DNA from: Bacteroidales bacterium M6
GTDB lineage: Bacteria > Bacteroidota > Bacteroidia > Bacteroidales > Muribaculaceae
NCBI GenBank assembly: GCA_001689485.1
Contig: LUJQ01000020.1
Coordinates: 1-32,984 of the forward strand
Length of the DNA stretch: 32,984 bases
Direction of reading: 5' to 3'
The position numbers and the translations under genes are program-made. Under the pieces are notes generated by a model. The model was not told the DNA's origin. It made no database searches and saw only the letters and a program-made list of their open reading frames with translations. Shown one piece after another: positions 23,405-31,681 of the stretch (positions are counted from its first letter, which is position 1; every line of letters begins with the position of its first letter).

Positions 23405-25381
23405 TTATTTCACCACAACGACTTCTGCCTTGGCTCCCTGCCTGCGGATAAAGATGCCGTTGGCTGGCTCGGCAACACGCATGCCCTGCATATTGAAATA
23501 TTCAACAGGGGCATCGGCATCATCCAGGCCGTCAGCGATAACACCGTCGATTCCGCCAAAAGCACCGGCTTTTACGATGCAGGCGTTCTCCACCACATTG
23601 GTTTTCCTGTTAACCAGGTACACGATTCCGTTCAGATTATCCTTATTGGAAATCTTGCTCCCGGAAAGGAACTTCATCTCATATGAGAATTCATATTCTT
23701 TACCAGCTTCTACCGACTCAGGCACCGAACCCCTTACGCCGCTCGCGCTGTTATATTGCCGGGCCACGTCATTATAGACGGTTTCCACCGAACCGGGCTT
23801 GTTGCTCCAACCGGGAACCTCGCCTTTGCCGCCTCCGGAATAATAGTTCTCCTGCATGTAGGGGCCTACATTATCCTCGGTCACGACAAAATGCAATATA
23901 TATCTGTCAGAAGCTTTGTCGTTGTCAAACGCAAACGAGGTCTTGGTGTTGAAGATAATACCGGTTTTCCCCTCGTTGAAATTGGCGGTAGCCGTCACCC
24001 TGGCCGGAGCCGGATAGGCCATATACGACTCAATCTCTTCCACGCAATATTCGGTAGGATAGAGATTGTCGATGTAGAATTGGCGGTTCATTACAGCCGA
24101 CGGGAACGACCCACCCGAATAAGCCTGGATTGTGCTTGAAAACGACGTAACCGCCATTTCGTCATTATAATGGATAGCTACAGGGATTACAGACCCATCG
24201 GTATATTTCTCACGCAGTTTCTCCATTGTGACAATCCCTATGGGGCAATATCCGCACCATGTGCCGGTGAATTCCTCCACAAGCACATTTCGTTGGAAAC
24301 CTTTACCAGTGGGGATTACCTGTATGCCGGTAGCAGCCGAAGCATCTGCATATTTATTGGCATTGCCGTTAACCTTCGTCAGAGTTACCTTTACAGGCAC
24401 CTCCTCCTCCGATGCGACATCATAACTCAGACCGCTCAAAGTCACCACCCCGCTCTCATCGTAACCTAATGCGGTCGAGAAATCCATATGGGATGTGGTG
24501 GGGGCGTTGTCGCCTATTGTTACATCCACATCTATCGAAGTGATATCGTTGGCGGCATGGTTTTTAACCATGAATTTGAGGTCGAAACCCTCACCCTGGT
24601 ACACGGTGGGCTGCGCCTCTATGCCGGGTATGGACGCTTCGTCCTGCGGAAGGTTATCCCCGGCTATCACAGCACCGAGACATAAGAAGCCTACCTGGTT
24701 GGCAACATTGTCAAACTGCCATTGCGGGTTCGGGTTGGAAGATGTGGCCTCAGCCTGGATGCCGAACCATCCGCCCGAAGCATCATTGCCGTGATTGATA
24801 AGATCTATTATGACGGTCAGGTCGTCAGCGGCCGAAAGCGTGTAATAATATCCCACATATAAAGGTTTGCCTGCCTCGATTTTGCATGGGGTATCAAGGG
24901 CATAGTGTACGAAAGTCAAGCCGGTGGCCGGAAGTTCGACCGTCTGGGTATAGAACGGCTCAAACTTCTGCAAGTCATAGGCCAGGAACAATGTGGCGTT
25001 CTTGATGGTGTTGACAGGCTCGGTTTTTGATGCACTCTGGTTCAAGCCGGTATAGAAGAACACTTCTGTAATGGAGTTGCCATCAAACCTGTCAACCAAC
25101 GTGGAGGTCATTTGGAATGCCTGCGCGAGTGTCAGCCCGGCATACTGGCCCTCCAGACTGATATATTGTTGGGGATCATAGGCCGGGGTATAGAATATCG
25201 ACTGTGACGCTTCCGCCCTCGACTTCACCTGCGGCCTGGCAGGCCGGTCGGAAGGAGTAAAATCACCACCTTCGATAAAACCGGGGCCCAGTGGCACCGC
25301 GATGCGCTGCGGTCTGTCCGACAGTGCGAATGCTGCAACTGCCATAAGGCAGGCCGCAAACGACAATAAAATTCTTTTCAT
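23405..25381 (-). CDS. Secreted Omp28-family protein with thioredoxin-like CxxC
   Basis: A 658-residue exported protein of unknown role. The signal peptide is MKRILLSFAACLMAVAAFA. Residues of about 60-230 form a beta-rich N-terminal domain. A thioredoxin-like domain begins at NVLVEEFTGTWCGYCPIG with Cys376 and Cys379, a feature of Omp28-related outer membrane proteins. The final 40 residues (YFNMQGMRVAEPANGIFIRR, then a VVVVK end) are a Por-type sorting module, so it is probably surface-exposed. The open frame runs back to a TTG at 25399, but the ATG at 25381 is better because it gives a clean signal peptide. It follows the Cys-cluster protein by 21 nt and ends a five-gene cluster. No enzyme activity has been assigned to this family. 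Confidence 0.8.
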   Translation of the reverse strand: MKRILLSFAACLMAVAAFALSDRPQRIAVPLGPGFIEGGDFTPSDRPARPQVKSRAEASQSIFYTPAYDPQQYISLEGQYAGLTLAQAFQMTSTLVDRFDGNSITEVFFYTGLNQSASKTEPVNTIKNATLFLAYDLQKFEPFYTQTVELPATGLTFVHYALDTPCKIEAGKPLYVGYYYTLSAADDLTVIIDLINHGNDASGGWFGIQAEATSSNPNPQWQFDNVANQVGFLCLGAVIAGDNLPQDEASIPGIEAQPTVYQGEGFDLKFMVKNHAANDITSIDVDVTIGDNAPTTSHMDFSTALGYDESGVVTLSGLSYDVASEEEVPVKVTLTKVNGNANKYADASAATGIQVIPTGKGFQRNVLVEEFTGTWCGYCPIGIVTMEKLREKYTDGSVIPVAIHYNDEMAVTSFSSTIQAYSGGSFPSAVMNRQFYIDNLYPTEYCVEEIESYMAYPAPARVTATANFNEGKTGIIFNTKTSFAFDNDKASDRYILHFVVTEDNVGPYMQENYYSGGGKGEVPGWSNKPGSVETVYNDVARQYNSASGVRGSVPESVEAGKEYEFSYEMKFLSGSKISNKDNLNGIVYLVNRKTNVVENACIVKAGAFGGIDGVIADGLDDADAPVEYFNMQGMRVAEPANGIFIRRQGAKAEVVVVK

Positions 25382-25402
25382 AGCCGAATTATTTTTCAAA
25401 TG

Positions 25403-26092
25403 TTATTTTACCAGTACCTTGCCGGCTTTGCCGTCGAGAGTATAAACATATACCCCCTTGGGAAGCCCTGCCACCGAAAGCGTGCCACGCCCTTCGAGAG
25501 TGGCCGACATTACCTGGGTGCCTATCAGTGAATAAAGCGAGAAGCTGCACGCAGAGGTAACATCATATTCGATTCCGGCTGCGGTGTAACGAACTTGGTC
25601 GGCCGCAATCTCGGCATTTTCAATCGAAGCCCCTTCCGGACCCATCTCAATTGTAAACGATACCGGGGTTCCCGCACCGTCGACAGCCTCGATAACGGTG
25701 GTCACTACCGGGGGCTGCTCACCCTCATATTCCATATTCATATAATCGAATTCAAGGTCGAACTTCACCCCTTGGCGTAAAGTGAGATCGCTCTTGGTAA
25801 CAGTCGCACCGCTCATACACTGGCCACCGCAGCACATCTGTATCTTATGCCCTGATGTGCAGGTTGCCGTTATGGTTACCGTGTTGGTGAAAAAATCACT
25901 TTCCAGGTAGATTTTAGGCTTCATCATGATATCCCAGACTCCCGGTTCGAACTCCTCAGCCCATTCATATTCCGAATACCCTACGGTTGAACCCTGGGCG
26001 ATTTCCTTATCTCCAAGATAGAATTTCAGGTTTGCGGCACCGGCCGATACTGCCACCAATGCCAACGCCAATGCCATGTAAAGTTTTTTCAT
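25403..26092 (-). CDS. Small secreted protein with a Cys cluster
   Basis: I do not recognise a named family. The 229-residue protein has a signal peptide (MKKLYMALALALVAVSAGA), a beta-rich middle and a Por-type C-terminus (FSLYSLIGTQVMSATLEG, then LPKGVYVYTLDGKAGKVLVK). It contains Cys78, Cys87, Cys88 and Cys92 in TATCTSGHKIQMCCGGQC, with His82 between them, which could bind a metal or form disulfides. The open frame extends to 26170, but the ATG at 26092 starts the signal peptide. The gene lies 21 nt upstream of the large Omp28-family gene. A hairpin (26142-26181) separates it from the preceding lipoprotein gene, so it may have its own transcript or be reached by read-through. Confidence 0.75.
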   Translation of the reverse strand: MKKLYMALALALVAVSAGAANLKFYLGDKEIAQGSTVGYSEYEWAEEFEPGVWDIMMKPKIYLESDFFTNTVTITATCTSGHKIQMCCGGQCMSGATVTKSDLTLRQGVKFDLEFDYMNMEYEGEQPPVVTTVIEAVDGAGTPVSFTIEMGPEGASIENAEIAADQVRYTAAGIEYDVTSACSFSLYSLIGTQVMSATLEGRGTLSVAGLPKGVYVYTLDGKAGKVLVK

Positions 26093-26141
26093 GTCGTTTT
26101 TTCCGTTTTTAGTTATTTGTATGTAAATTGTATTCAATCTT

Positions 26142-26181
26142 AAACGGGGATGTGTCAGATGTTGACACATCCCCCGTTTTT
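26142..26181. terminator. Terminator-like hairpin inside the envelope cluster
   Basis: AAACGGGGATGTGTCA (26142-26157) pairs with TGACACATCCCC and CGTTT on the right with one extra C. A 5-nt loop separates the arms. On the plus strand the stem is followed by TTTTTAATATA; on the minus strand, in the direction of the genes, the T-run is only GTTTAAG. It may attenuate rather than stop transcription towards 26092. Confidence 0.7.
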
Positions 26182-26216
26182 AATATATCCCTGTAGATGG
26201 TCTACGGTTCCGAAGA

Positions 26217-27032
26217 TTATTCTTCTTCGACGTCACCGGTGACAACATGGCATTTCGCCGCCTGGGCAACACCACCGTCGGCCTGACGCAGGAACGCCAC
26301 GATTGACAGGTTTTCAGGCACCCATGCCTCTTTATCGGTGTTACGTATCCCAACCGTGTATGCAAGAGTTTTATGGGTGTTGGCCTGCAGGGTCACATTC
26401 TCGCCATCGACGCCGTTGACAGCGGCACGATACACGTGGTTATGCACATAGTCCGGGATAAGATTGCCATCCTTGTCGAGCTGGCGGGCCACGATGCCAT
26501 CCTCAAGCACCCACAGCTGGAGGGTACCCTGCATGTTGGCATCCGGGCGCAGGATACACTCCACGGCAATCTTCTCCGGTTCGTCAGCACTGATGGTGGC
26601 CGACAAATCGATGTCGAGTTCGGCGGGAACCTGTAATTCCTCACGCAGGAAGTCGCTCCACTCACCTGGGTTCAAGGCTCCGCTGCGACCGTTGATAACC
26701 CCTTTCGGGTATTCGTCGATTCCGTAACGGTCGTTATAGGTCTGGCCTTCAGGCTGCATCAACCCTGGACGACGGTTCGTGCTCGGTATCCCGAAACTGC
26801 CGGCATGTATGGCAACCGGCACAAGCGCGTCGCCATACTGCTTAACGAGCGCGTCGATTTCCTGATGCGCCGCAGGGCAGTTTACGCAGTTCTGGCCGGT
26901 AAAATCTTCAAGGAGCACCACACGCTCGGCGGTAACGCCCTCGATGGTAATGAAACGGTCAGACTCTTTTATATCGGAACATGAAACAGCTCCCAAAGCC
27001 AATAAAGTAGCTATGAAAAGATTCCTTATCAT
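26217..27032 (-). CDS. Omp28-family lipoprotein with CxxC
   Basis: A 271-residue predicted lipoprotein: signal MIRNLFIATLLALGAVSC with lipobox Cys18, followed by SDIKES. The mature part opens with VVLLEDFTGQNCVNCPAAHQ and has Cys49 and Cys52 at the position of the thioredoxin-fold CxxC, as in the larger Omp28-family protein of the same cluster. Other conserved features are VPVAIHAGSFGIP and the C-terminal AFLRQADGGVAQAAKCHVV. Reduced or oxidised state and substrate are unknown. It begins 24 nt after the DUF6029 gene. Whether it faces outside or the periplasm cannot be read; the Asp after the lipid-attached Cys is suggestive only of outer-membrane sorting. Confidence 0.82.
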   Translation of the reverse strand: MIRNLFIATLLALGAVSCSDIKESDRFITIEGVTAERVVLLEDFTGQNCVNCPAAHQEIDALVKQYGDALVPVAIHAGSFGIPSTNRRPGLMQPEGQTYNDRYGIDEYPKGVINGRSGALNPGEWSDFLREELQVPAELDIDLSATISADEPEKIAVECILRPDANMQGTLQLWVLEDGIVARQLDKDGNLIPDYVHNHVYRAAVNGVDGENVTLQANTHKTLAYTVGIRNTDKEAWVPENLSIVAFLRQADGGVAQAAKCHVVTGDVEEE

Positions 27033-27056
27033 GAAACAGTGTTAGGAAATTTTGAG

Positions 27057-28727
27057 TTAGAATGTGTATGAATATGACACCTGGAAGCCGTGGGTGGCCG
27101 GTATGCGGCGGCAGACACCTCCCGAGCAGTTAAAGCCTTCGCGGGTGCGGCCATAGCTCACCATCAGACGGTTGGAACGGTAGTTGCCGGTAAGGCCGAA
27201 ATTGTAGTAATGCGTGCCGCTGGTGCCGCAGTTCCACATGTCGCTGACCGTTGCCATCAGGTAGGGCGCAACCGAAAGCTCGAGCAATCCGAAAAGCCAG
27301 TCACCTTCGTCCTGACAAGTGTGGAGATACTGCAACTCGTTGCGGAGGGTGAAGCGTTTGTCGATTTTCCATTTCGTATCAACCACGAATACATTGGTCT
27401 TGATGCGGCCTCCCTCACCTTCGATGACGCTCTTGTTGTACATCTGGTTCATGTACATAAAGTTCTGCGACACCGATTGCGACCACTTTTTCTCCACCTG
27501 CAGGTTGACATCATGGTAATATGCCTCTCCCATCCCGAAAAACGAGGTTGACGAACCGTCCGTGCCTATTAGCGAGCTGCCGAACAACGGCGCCGGATAT
27601 TTATGGTCCAATCCGCGGATATAGCTGAAATTGACCTTGACCTTCGTGCCGTAACGGCCACCTAAAGCGGTGCGACGTTTGAAGGTGTAGGCGAAGTTGC
27701 CCTGGAAAGCCCATTCGCCCGGAGCCGCCTGGGTGGCATAAGGATAAAGGGCAGGCAGTGCATAAGTGTGGAGGTAGGCGAACGCCGGCATATTGTTGAT
27801 GAAGCACGAGGTGCCCGACATCATACGCTGGCTGCGGAAAGCCATGTTCTCGCTGCGCTTGGCCTGAAGCAGGGCGCTTATGCCTGATTTCGACCATGAG
27901 GCGCTGACCATTACGGCAGTTCCTTTTCCATAGGTGTAATCGTTGTCAAACGAGGGATCCTGCCCTTTCCATGCAAACTCACCCATAATGTCGAAATTCC
28001 CCTTGCGGACATGTGTGCGCAAATCGAAGGCGCTTACATTTTCTGGGACGTTGAGCCTGTAGTCCACACCAGAGATAGTCTGGCCGGGGGTGGTTTCGCG
28101 CTTCAGCACATACGACGCACCGAACATCCAGCTGATGTTATGCTTCCGCAACTTCCCGAACATCTGCTCAAGCAATACTTCGGCATCGGCACCATAGACT
28201 TGCGATGACGTTTTCCAGTCCCAATAATGGCGCTGCACGCCGCCAAGGGCTGTCAGACGCAGCCCTGGAACAGCCGTCACACGCAGGCGGCCGCCACGCA
28301 GGGCATTGTCGATGCCGAGCGACCGCTCCTCATAAGTGCGCAGGATGAAACCACTGCCGAACTGCTCGTAGAAGTCACCTGCCGTCAGCTCGAAACCTTT
28401 GTAACGCCCCTTGGCATATATGTGTGGCACACCCCACCCGTCGAAATCCTTTTCATAGCCGGGCAACGGCCATTTCATGAATTCGAGCCTGGCCCCGGCA
28501 TCCACATAGCGGCTGATAAGGTTCAGGTCGGCATATGAATTAAACAGCACATCATGCTCATACTTGCCTGTATTGATGGCCTCGTCTTCCTGCGGGAACA
28601 ACACGTCGGCCTGCACGCTTCCGTGCAAAGCCACCCCGTTGTCACCCCCTATGGTAATAGCGGCGGCACTCACCGTAGCAAGGGCAAATACGGATGCGCC
28701 GGTCAACAGTTTGCGGGAAAGTTTCAT
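27057..28727 (-). CDS. DUF6029-type outer-membrane beta-barrel
   Basis: A 556-residue exported protein that I recognise as the DUF6029 type from Bacteroidales. The signal is MKLSRKLLTGASVFALATVSAAA. The mature chain is made of alternating strands rich in aromatic residues with frequent turns, and it ends in YSYTF, the terminal aromatic typical of barrel insertion by BAM. Conserved stretches include AGDFYEQFGSGFILRTYEER and FEL-type strands. Several Cys occur, among them two in FNCSGGVCRRIP near the C-terminus. It overlaps the thioredoxin-like gene by ATGA (28724-28727), so translation is coupled, and precedes the Omp28 lipoprotein by 24 nt. Ligand unknown. Confidence 0.8.
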   Translation of the reverse strand: MKLSRKLLTGASVFALATVSAAAITIGGDNGVALHGSVQADVLFPQEDEAINTGKYEHDVLFNSYADLNLISRYVDAGARLEFMKWPLPGYEKDFDGWGVPHIYAKGRYKGFELTAGDFYEQFGSGFILRTYEERSLGIDNALRGGRLRVTAVPGLRLTALGGVQRHYWDWKTSSQVYGADAEVLLEQMFGKLRKHNISWMFGASYVLKRETTPGQTISGVDYRLNVPENVSAFDLRTHVRKGNFDIMGEFAWKGQDPSFDNDYTYGKGTAVMVSASWSKSGISALLQAKRSENMAFRSQRMMSGTSCFINNMPAFAYLHTYALPALYPYATQAAPGEWAFQGNFAYTFKRRTALGGRYGTKVKVNFSYIRGLDHKYPAPLFGSSLIGTDGSSTSFFGMGEAYYHDVNLQVEKKWSQSVSQNFMYMNQMYNKSVIEGEGGRIKTNVFVVDTKWKIDKRFTLRNELQYLHTCQDEGDWLFGLLELSVAPYLMATVSDMWNCGTSGTHYYNFGLTGNYRSNRLMVSYGRTREGFNCSGGVCRRIPATHGFQVSYSYTF

Positions 28728-29224
28728 TTCTTATCCTTGCCGAGATTGCGGATTGTCTTTATGATTTCGCTCTCGGAGCCGTCGGTATATCCCGAATGCG
28801 ACATCACCACTTTGCCGTTACCGTCAAGAACGAGTACGTGGGGAACTGCCTGCAAACCCATAGCCTTGAAGAATTCGCTGTTGGGGTCAAGCAAGGTTTC
28901 ATACTCCCAGCCTTCGCCATCGACCAAAGGACGGACCTTTGAGGAGTTCTGTGCATCGTCGATGCTGACAATATACATTTTCATGCCGGTCTCGTCCTGC
29001 CAGTCGGGATATACTTCGGAGATGGCTTTGAGCTCTCGCATGCAAGGCTTGCACCAGGTTGCGAAGAAGCTTATGACTACAGGATTGCCGTCGTTGGAGA
29101 TTTCTGACACGTTCACAGTACGACCGTGAATATCCTTCAACTGCACGGAAGGCAGCTGCGCCGAAACACATGGAGCCGACAACAAGGCCAGCAATGCGAT
29201 AATAAAAATGGTCAATCGGTTCAT
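28724..29224 (-). CDS. TlpA-like thiol-disulfide oxidoreductase
   Basis: A 166-residue periplasmic thioredoxin-fold protein, probably an extracytoplasmic reductase (TlpA/ResA group). It has the signal MNRLTIFIIALLALLSAPCV ending SAQ, then VVISFFATWCKPCMRELKAI with Cys58 and Cys61, and the cis-Pro loop AVPHVLVLDGNG. The N-terminal open frame extends to 29305, but the ATG at 29224 begins the signal peptide. It is the first gene of a cluster of five envelope genes and its stop overlaps the DUF6029 start by 4 nt. Its likely electron donor is an inner-membrane DsbD/CcdA-type protein, not present in this window. Confidence 0.88.
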   Translation of the reverse strand: MNRLTIFIIALLALLSAPCVSAQLPSVQLKDIHGRTVNVSEISNDGNPVVISFFATWCKPCMRELKAISEVYPDWQDETGMKMYIVSIDDAQNSSKVRPLVDGEGWEYETLLDPNSEFFKAMGLQAVPHVLVLDGNGKVVMSHSGYTDGSESEIIKTIRNLGKDKK

Positions 29225-29581
29225 TGGTATAGCTTTTAAAGTTATTTCTACAACAAGGTAATCATTGCCGTGTCTATCCTGCGGAGAGATATATCTGACT
29301 GTCAACGGTTCATGTCACTTTTAGAAGTGGTCATGAGGCCGCCATTCAAAGTGGCTCTGACAACATGGATGCCAATATGAGATTCAAAGTCCTGATGCCG
29401 TCTGCAAAAGTTGGCTTGCAAATCTAGCAAAAAACAACAGCATAACATATCTGTTAACACAAAATAACATTAAAAAACCGCGCCAAAAAGCGTGCCACAC
29501 ACAGGCTGGCGCCGTTTCCGTCATCATAACAGAGGTAAAATTACTATAATCCGACAGGGCACTAAAGGGCTGCCCGTATAG
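29225..29581. other. Intergenic region upstream of the envelope cluster
   Basis: No gene is supported. On the minus strand a TAGATTTG box (29419-29426) could be the -7 element of the cluster promoter, but no good TTTG lies 19-21 nt upstream. An imperfect stem (about 29475-29517, AACCGCGCCA with TGGCGCCGTT) may terminate the lysozyme transcript. The rest is unremarkable. Confidence 0.5.
29419..29426 (-). promoter_or_regulatory. Possible -7 box of the envelope cluster
   Basis: TAGATTTG on the minus strand matches TAnnTTTG. The -33 region is not TTTG. If used, it gives a leader of about 190 nt before the ATG at 29224, long enough for leader control. Confidence 0.35.
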
Positions 29582-30307
29582 CTATAGACCTGTGATAACC
29601 GAGGCCAAAGGGGAAGCAGGGTTGACGGTGTTGAAATCAACCATACCCTCGATTCCCGCAGCCGCGCCTCGATGGCTATACTGCCACATATCCCAATGCG
29701 CCTCATCACCCAACGGAGGGTCGGTAAACGAGCATATCCACAACGGGTAATCCTCCAGATGCCCCCTGACAAACCGGTAATACCCATCCTTATTCGTATA
29801 GATAACGGGGGTAATCCCCTCCGCCCTCAGCAATGCGAGCATATTTCCCAATTCCCTCAGTATGTGCGAGGTGCTGAATCCGTCGGGATTACTCCATTCT
29901 TCAAGGTCGATGGCCGGGGGAAGATTGAAATCCCTGCCGCGCAGGGCACGCAGAAAGTTCCACCCCTGCATCTCGCCGTCGGTATCGAAGCGGAAAAAAT
30001 GATAAGCCCCTGTGGCAATCCCCGCCTGTTTGAGACCTGCCACGTTGCGCACATAGTTGCGGTCGATGAAATCCGTCCCTTCGGTAGCCTTGACATAGGC
30101 AAAATCAAGTCCCTGCATCCCGAGCCTGTAAAAATCAATGTCCCCGTTATGGGCTGATATATCTATGCCTCGGATAGGGTATTCGGCCACCGACGGGTTT
30201 GCACGTTCCGAAAAATAACGGTTATATACCCACCAGGCACAACACACCGCAACCCCCACGGCAACAGTGGCAACGGCTATGACGACAAAGCGGCGTCCCC
30301 CCTTCAT
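29582..30307 (-). CDS. Membrane-anchored GH25 lysozyme
   Basis: Cleaves the beta-1,4 bond between N-acetylmuramic acid and N-acetylglucosamine in murein. The 241-residue protein has an N-terminal membrane segment (FVVIAVATVAVGVAVCCAWW), then a complete GH25 domain. It begins at YPIRGIDISAHNGDIDF (Asp49, His53) and continues through LDFAYVKATEGTDFIDRNY, GAYHFFRFDTD and the catalytic pair Asp134/Glu136 in LPPAIDLEEWSN. The C-terminal WDMWQYSHRG is also typical. The start at 30307 is chosen because it overlaps the stop of the permease gene (ATGA); the open frame extends to 30412 inside the permease. It should act on murein from the inner membrane, for remodelling or recycling rather than killing. 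Confidence 0.87.
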   Translation of the reverse strand: MKGGRRFVVIAVATVAVGVAVCCAWWVYNRYFSERANPSVAEYPIRGIDISAHNGDIDFYRLGMQGLDFAYVKATEGTDFIDRNYVRNVAGLKQAGIATGAYHFFRFDTDGEMQGWNFLRALRGRDFNLPPAIDLEEWSNPDGFSTSHILRELGNMLALLRAEGITPVIYTNKDGYYRFVRGHLEDYPLWICSFTDPPLGDEAHWDMWQYSHRGAAAGIEGMVDFNTVNPASPLASVITGL

Positions 30308-31140
30308 GACCTTACGCCCCCCTGCCGCAAGGCAAGCTTCCTTGCCACAACGCTGTAAACGCGGCCTGTGATGAACATGCCCGCCAGCACTATCACAATC
30401 AAGGCCGAACAAGGAACATCGATATAGGCCGACAAAACCAAACCGCCCAGGCAGCCCGCAACGGATATGAAAACCGACATCAGCATCACAGTCCTGAACC
30501 GTTTGCAGAAAATCTCAGCAGTCATCTGCGGCAACGAAATCATCGACATCAGCAACATAATGCCCACCAGCCTGATGGTAAGGACTATGCACAACGCCAC
30601 AAACACCGTCATCGTGATGGTTACAAATTTTACAGGCAACCCGGCCACACGGGCAAAATCACGGTCGAACGCACATATGACGATTTCGCGGAATTTCCAC
30701 CAAAAGAAAAGCACCAGCAAGGTGGTATAACCGGCAAACAGCCAAAGGTCGGCAACGGAAATGTTGAGGATACTGCCAAACAGGAACGCATTAAGCTCAG
30801 GCACGAAACCGGGGGTCAGAAACACGAACAACACACCCACTGCCATGCCAATCGACCATATCACGGCTATGGCCGAATCCTCGCGCACACGGTGACGCGA
30901 CGACATCCACTCCACCCCGAGCGAAGAGGCTACGGCAAAAAGGGCGGCCATCGCAGTGGGGTCGATGCCCAGATAGTAGCCCAGGCCCAAACCTCCGAAA
31001 CAAGCATGTGTAACCCCGCCTGATATTGCAACCAGGCGCCGTGCAACGATATATGTCCCGATCATCGCAGCCGCCACCGATATTATAAGCACACCTATTA
31101 TGGCGTTTGTAAAAAAGCTGTATCCGAGTAGTTCCGTCAC
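30304..31140 (-). CDS. Metal ABC transporter permease, ZnuB type
   Basis: An ABC-3 family inner-membrane permease for zinc or manganese. It has 278 residues with about eight hydrophobic segments. Conserved stretches are GTYIVARRLVAISGGVTHACFGGLGLGYYLG near the N-terminus and FVALCIVLTIRLVGIMLLMSMISLPQMTAE in the coupling region. A complete system would also need an ATPase (ZnuC) and a substrate-binding protein; neither is in the window, so they must be elsewhere. The gene overlaps the lysozyme by 4 nt downstream, and a 97-nt gap separates it from the CCGxHxxC protein upstream. No clear TAnnTTTG promoter is visible. Confidence 0.9.
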   Translation of the reverse strand: MTELLGYSFFTNAIIGVLIISVAAAMIGTYIVARRLVAISGGVTHACFGGLGLGYYLGIDPTAMAALFAVASSLGVEWMSSRHRVREDSAIAVIWSIGMAVGVLFVFLTPGFVPELNAFLFGSILNISVADLWLFAGYTTLLVLFFWWKFREIVICAFDRDFARVAGLPVKFVTITMTVFVALCIVLTIRLVGIMLLMSMISLPQMTAEIFCKRFRTVMLMSVFISVAGCLGGLVLSAYIDVPCSALIVIVLAGMFITGRVYSVVARKLALRQGGVRS

Positions 31141-31237
31141 TTATGTAATCTTGTTCATCTACCTTTAAAACGTATATCCATAACAATTAAAGGCAGGTAA
31201 GTCGTAAAAAAAATGAAATCTTCCTGACTTCCTTATC

Positions 31238-31681
31238 TCAATTCCCCCGCCGTCCACGTTCCTCCGTCACAATCAGCAACAGCTCCTCGCGCACGCAGTC
31301 GGGCAATGTTATGCCTCTCAGCTGGATGCTGCGCGCCCACGGGGCGATATCATCAGGCAGAAGGGTGAGAAGCACGTCGCGGAACTGCTCTATTTCATCG
31401 TCCGAATAGCTGTCGGCCTCACGCCCCCGGTAGGCATCCAGTTCCTCGTCGTCGAAATATTCTATTTCCCCGCTCACCTGCGCAAGCAGTGAATCCTTTT
31501 CACAAGTGATATGCATGCCGCAACAAGGGGAATCCCCATCCTCCTCCCCTGCCGGCATATCGGCGATAGGCGGAAGGCTCGGCGGCTGCGCGCTACCGCG
31601 TTTCACATCGCGGCGGTGAAACAGGTAAAGCACCGCACCCACCGCCACAAGCGCACACAAAATGATTAACGCACCAGTCAT
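31238..31681 (-). CDS. Small membrane-anchored CCGxHxxC protein, function unknown
   Basis: I recognise this as a short protein conserved in Bacteroidales but have no assigned function. It has 147 residues: a single N-terminal membrane segment (MTGALIILCALVAVGAVLYL), a proline-rich acidic linker, then Cys53, Cys54, His57 and Cys60 in SPCCGMHITC, which resembles a metal or Fe-S site. An acidic helical end follows (IEYFDDEELDAYRGREADSY, then FRDVLLTLLPDDI and SIQLRGITLP). The start overlaps the aroA stop by ATGA, so it is translationally coupled to aroA. The permease gene lies 97 nt downstream. Some databases label relatives as phospholipase; I see no support for that. Confidence 0.75.
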   Translation of the reverse strand: MTGALIILCALVAVGAVLYLFHRRDVKRGSAQPPSLPPIADMPAGEEDGDSPCCGMHITCEKDSLLAQVSGEIEYFDDEELDAYRGREADSYSDDEIEQFRDVLLTLLPDDIAPWARSIQLRGITLPDCVREELLLIVTEERGRRGN

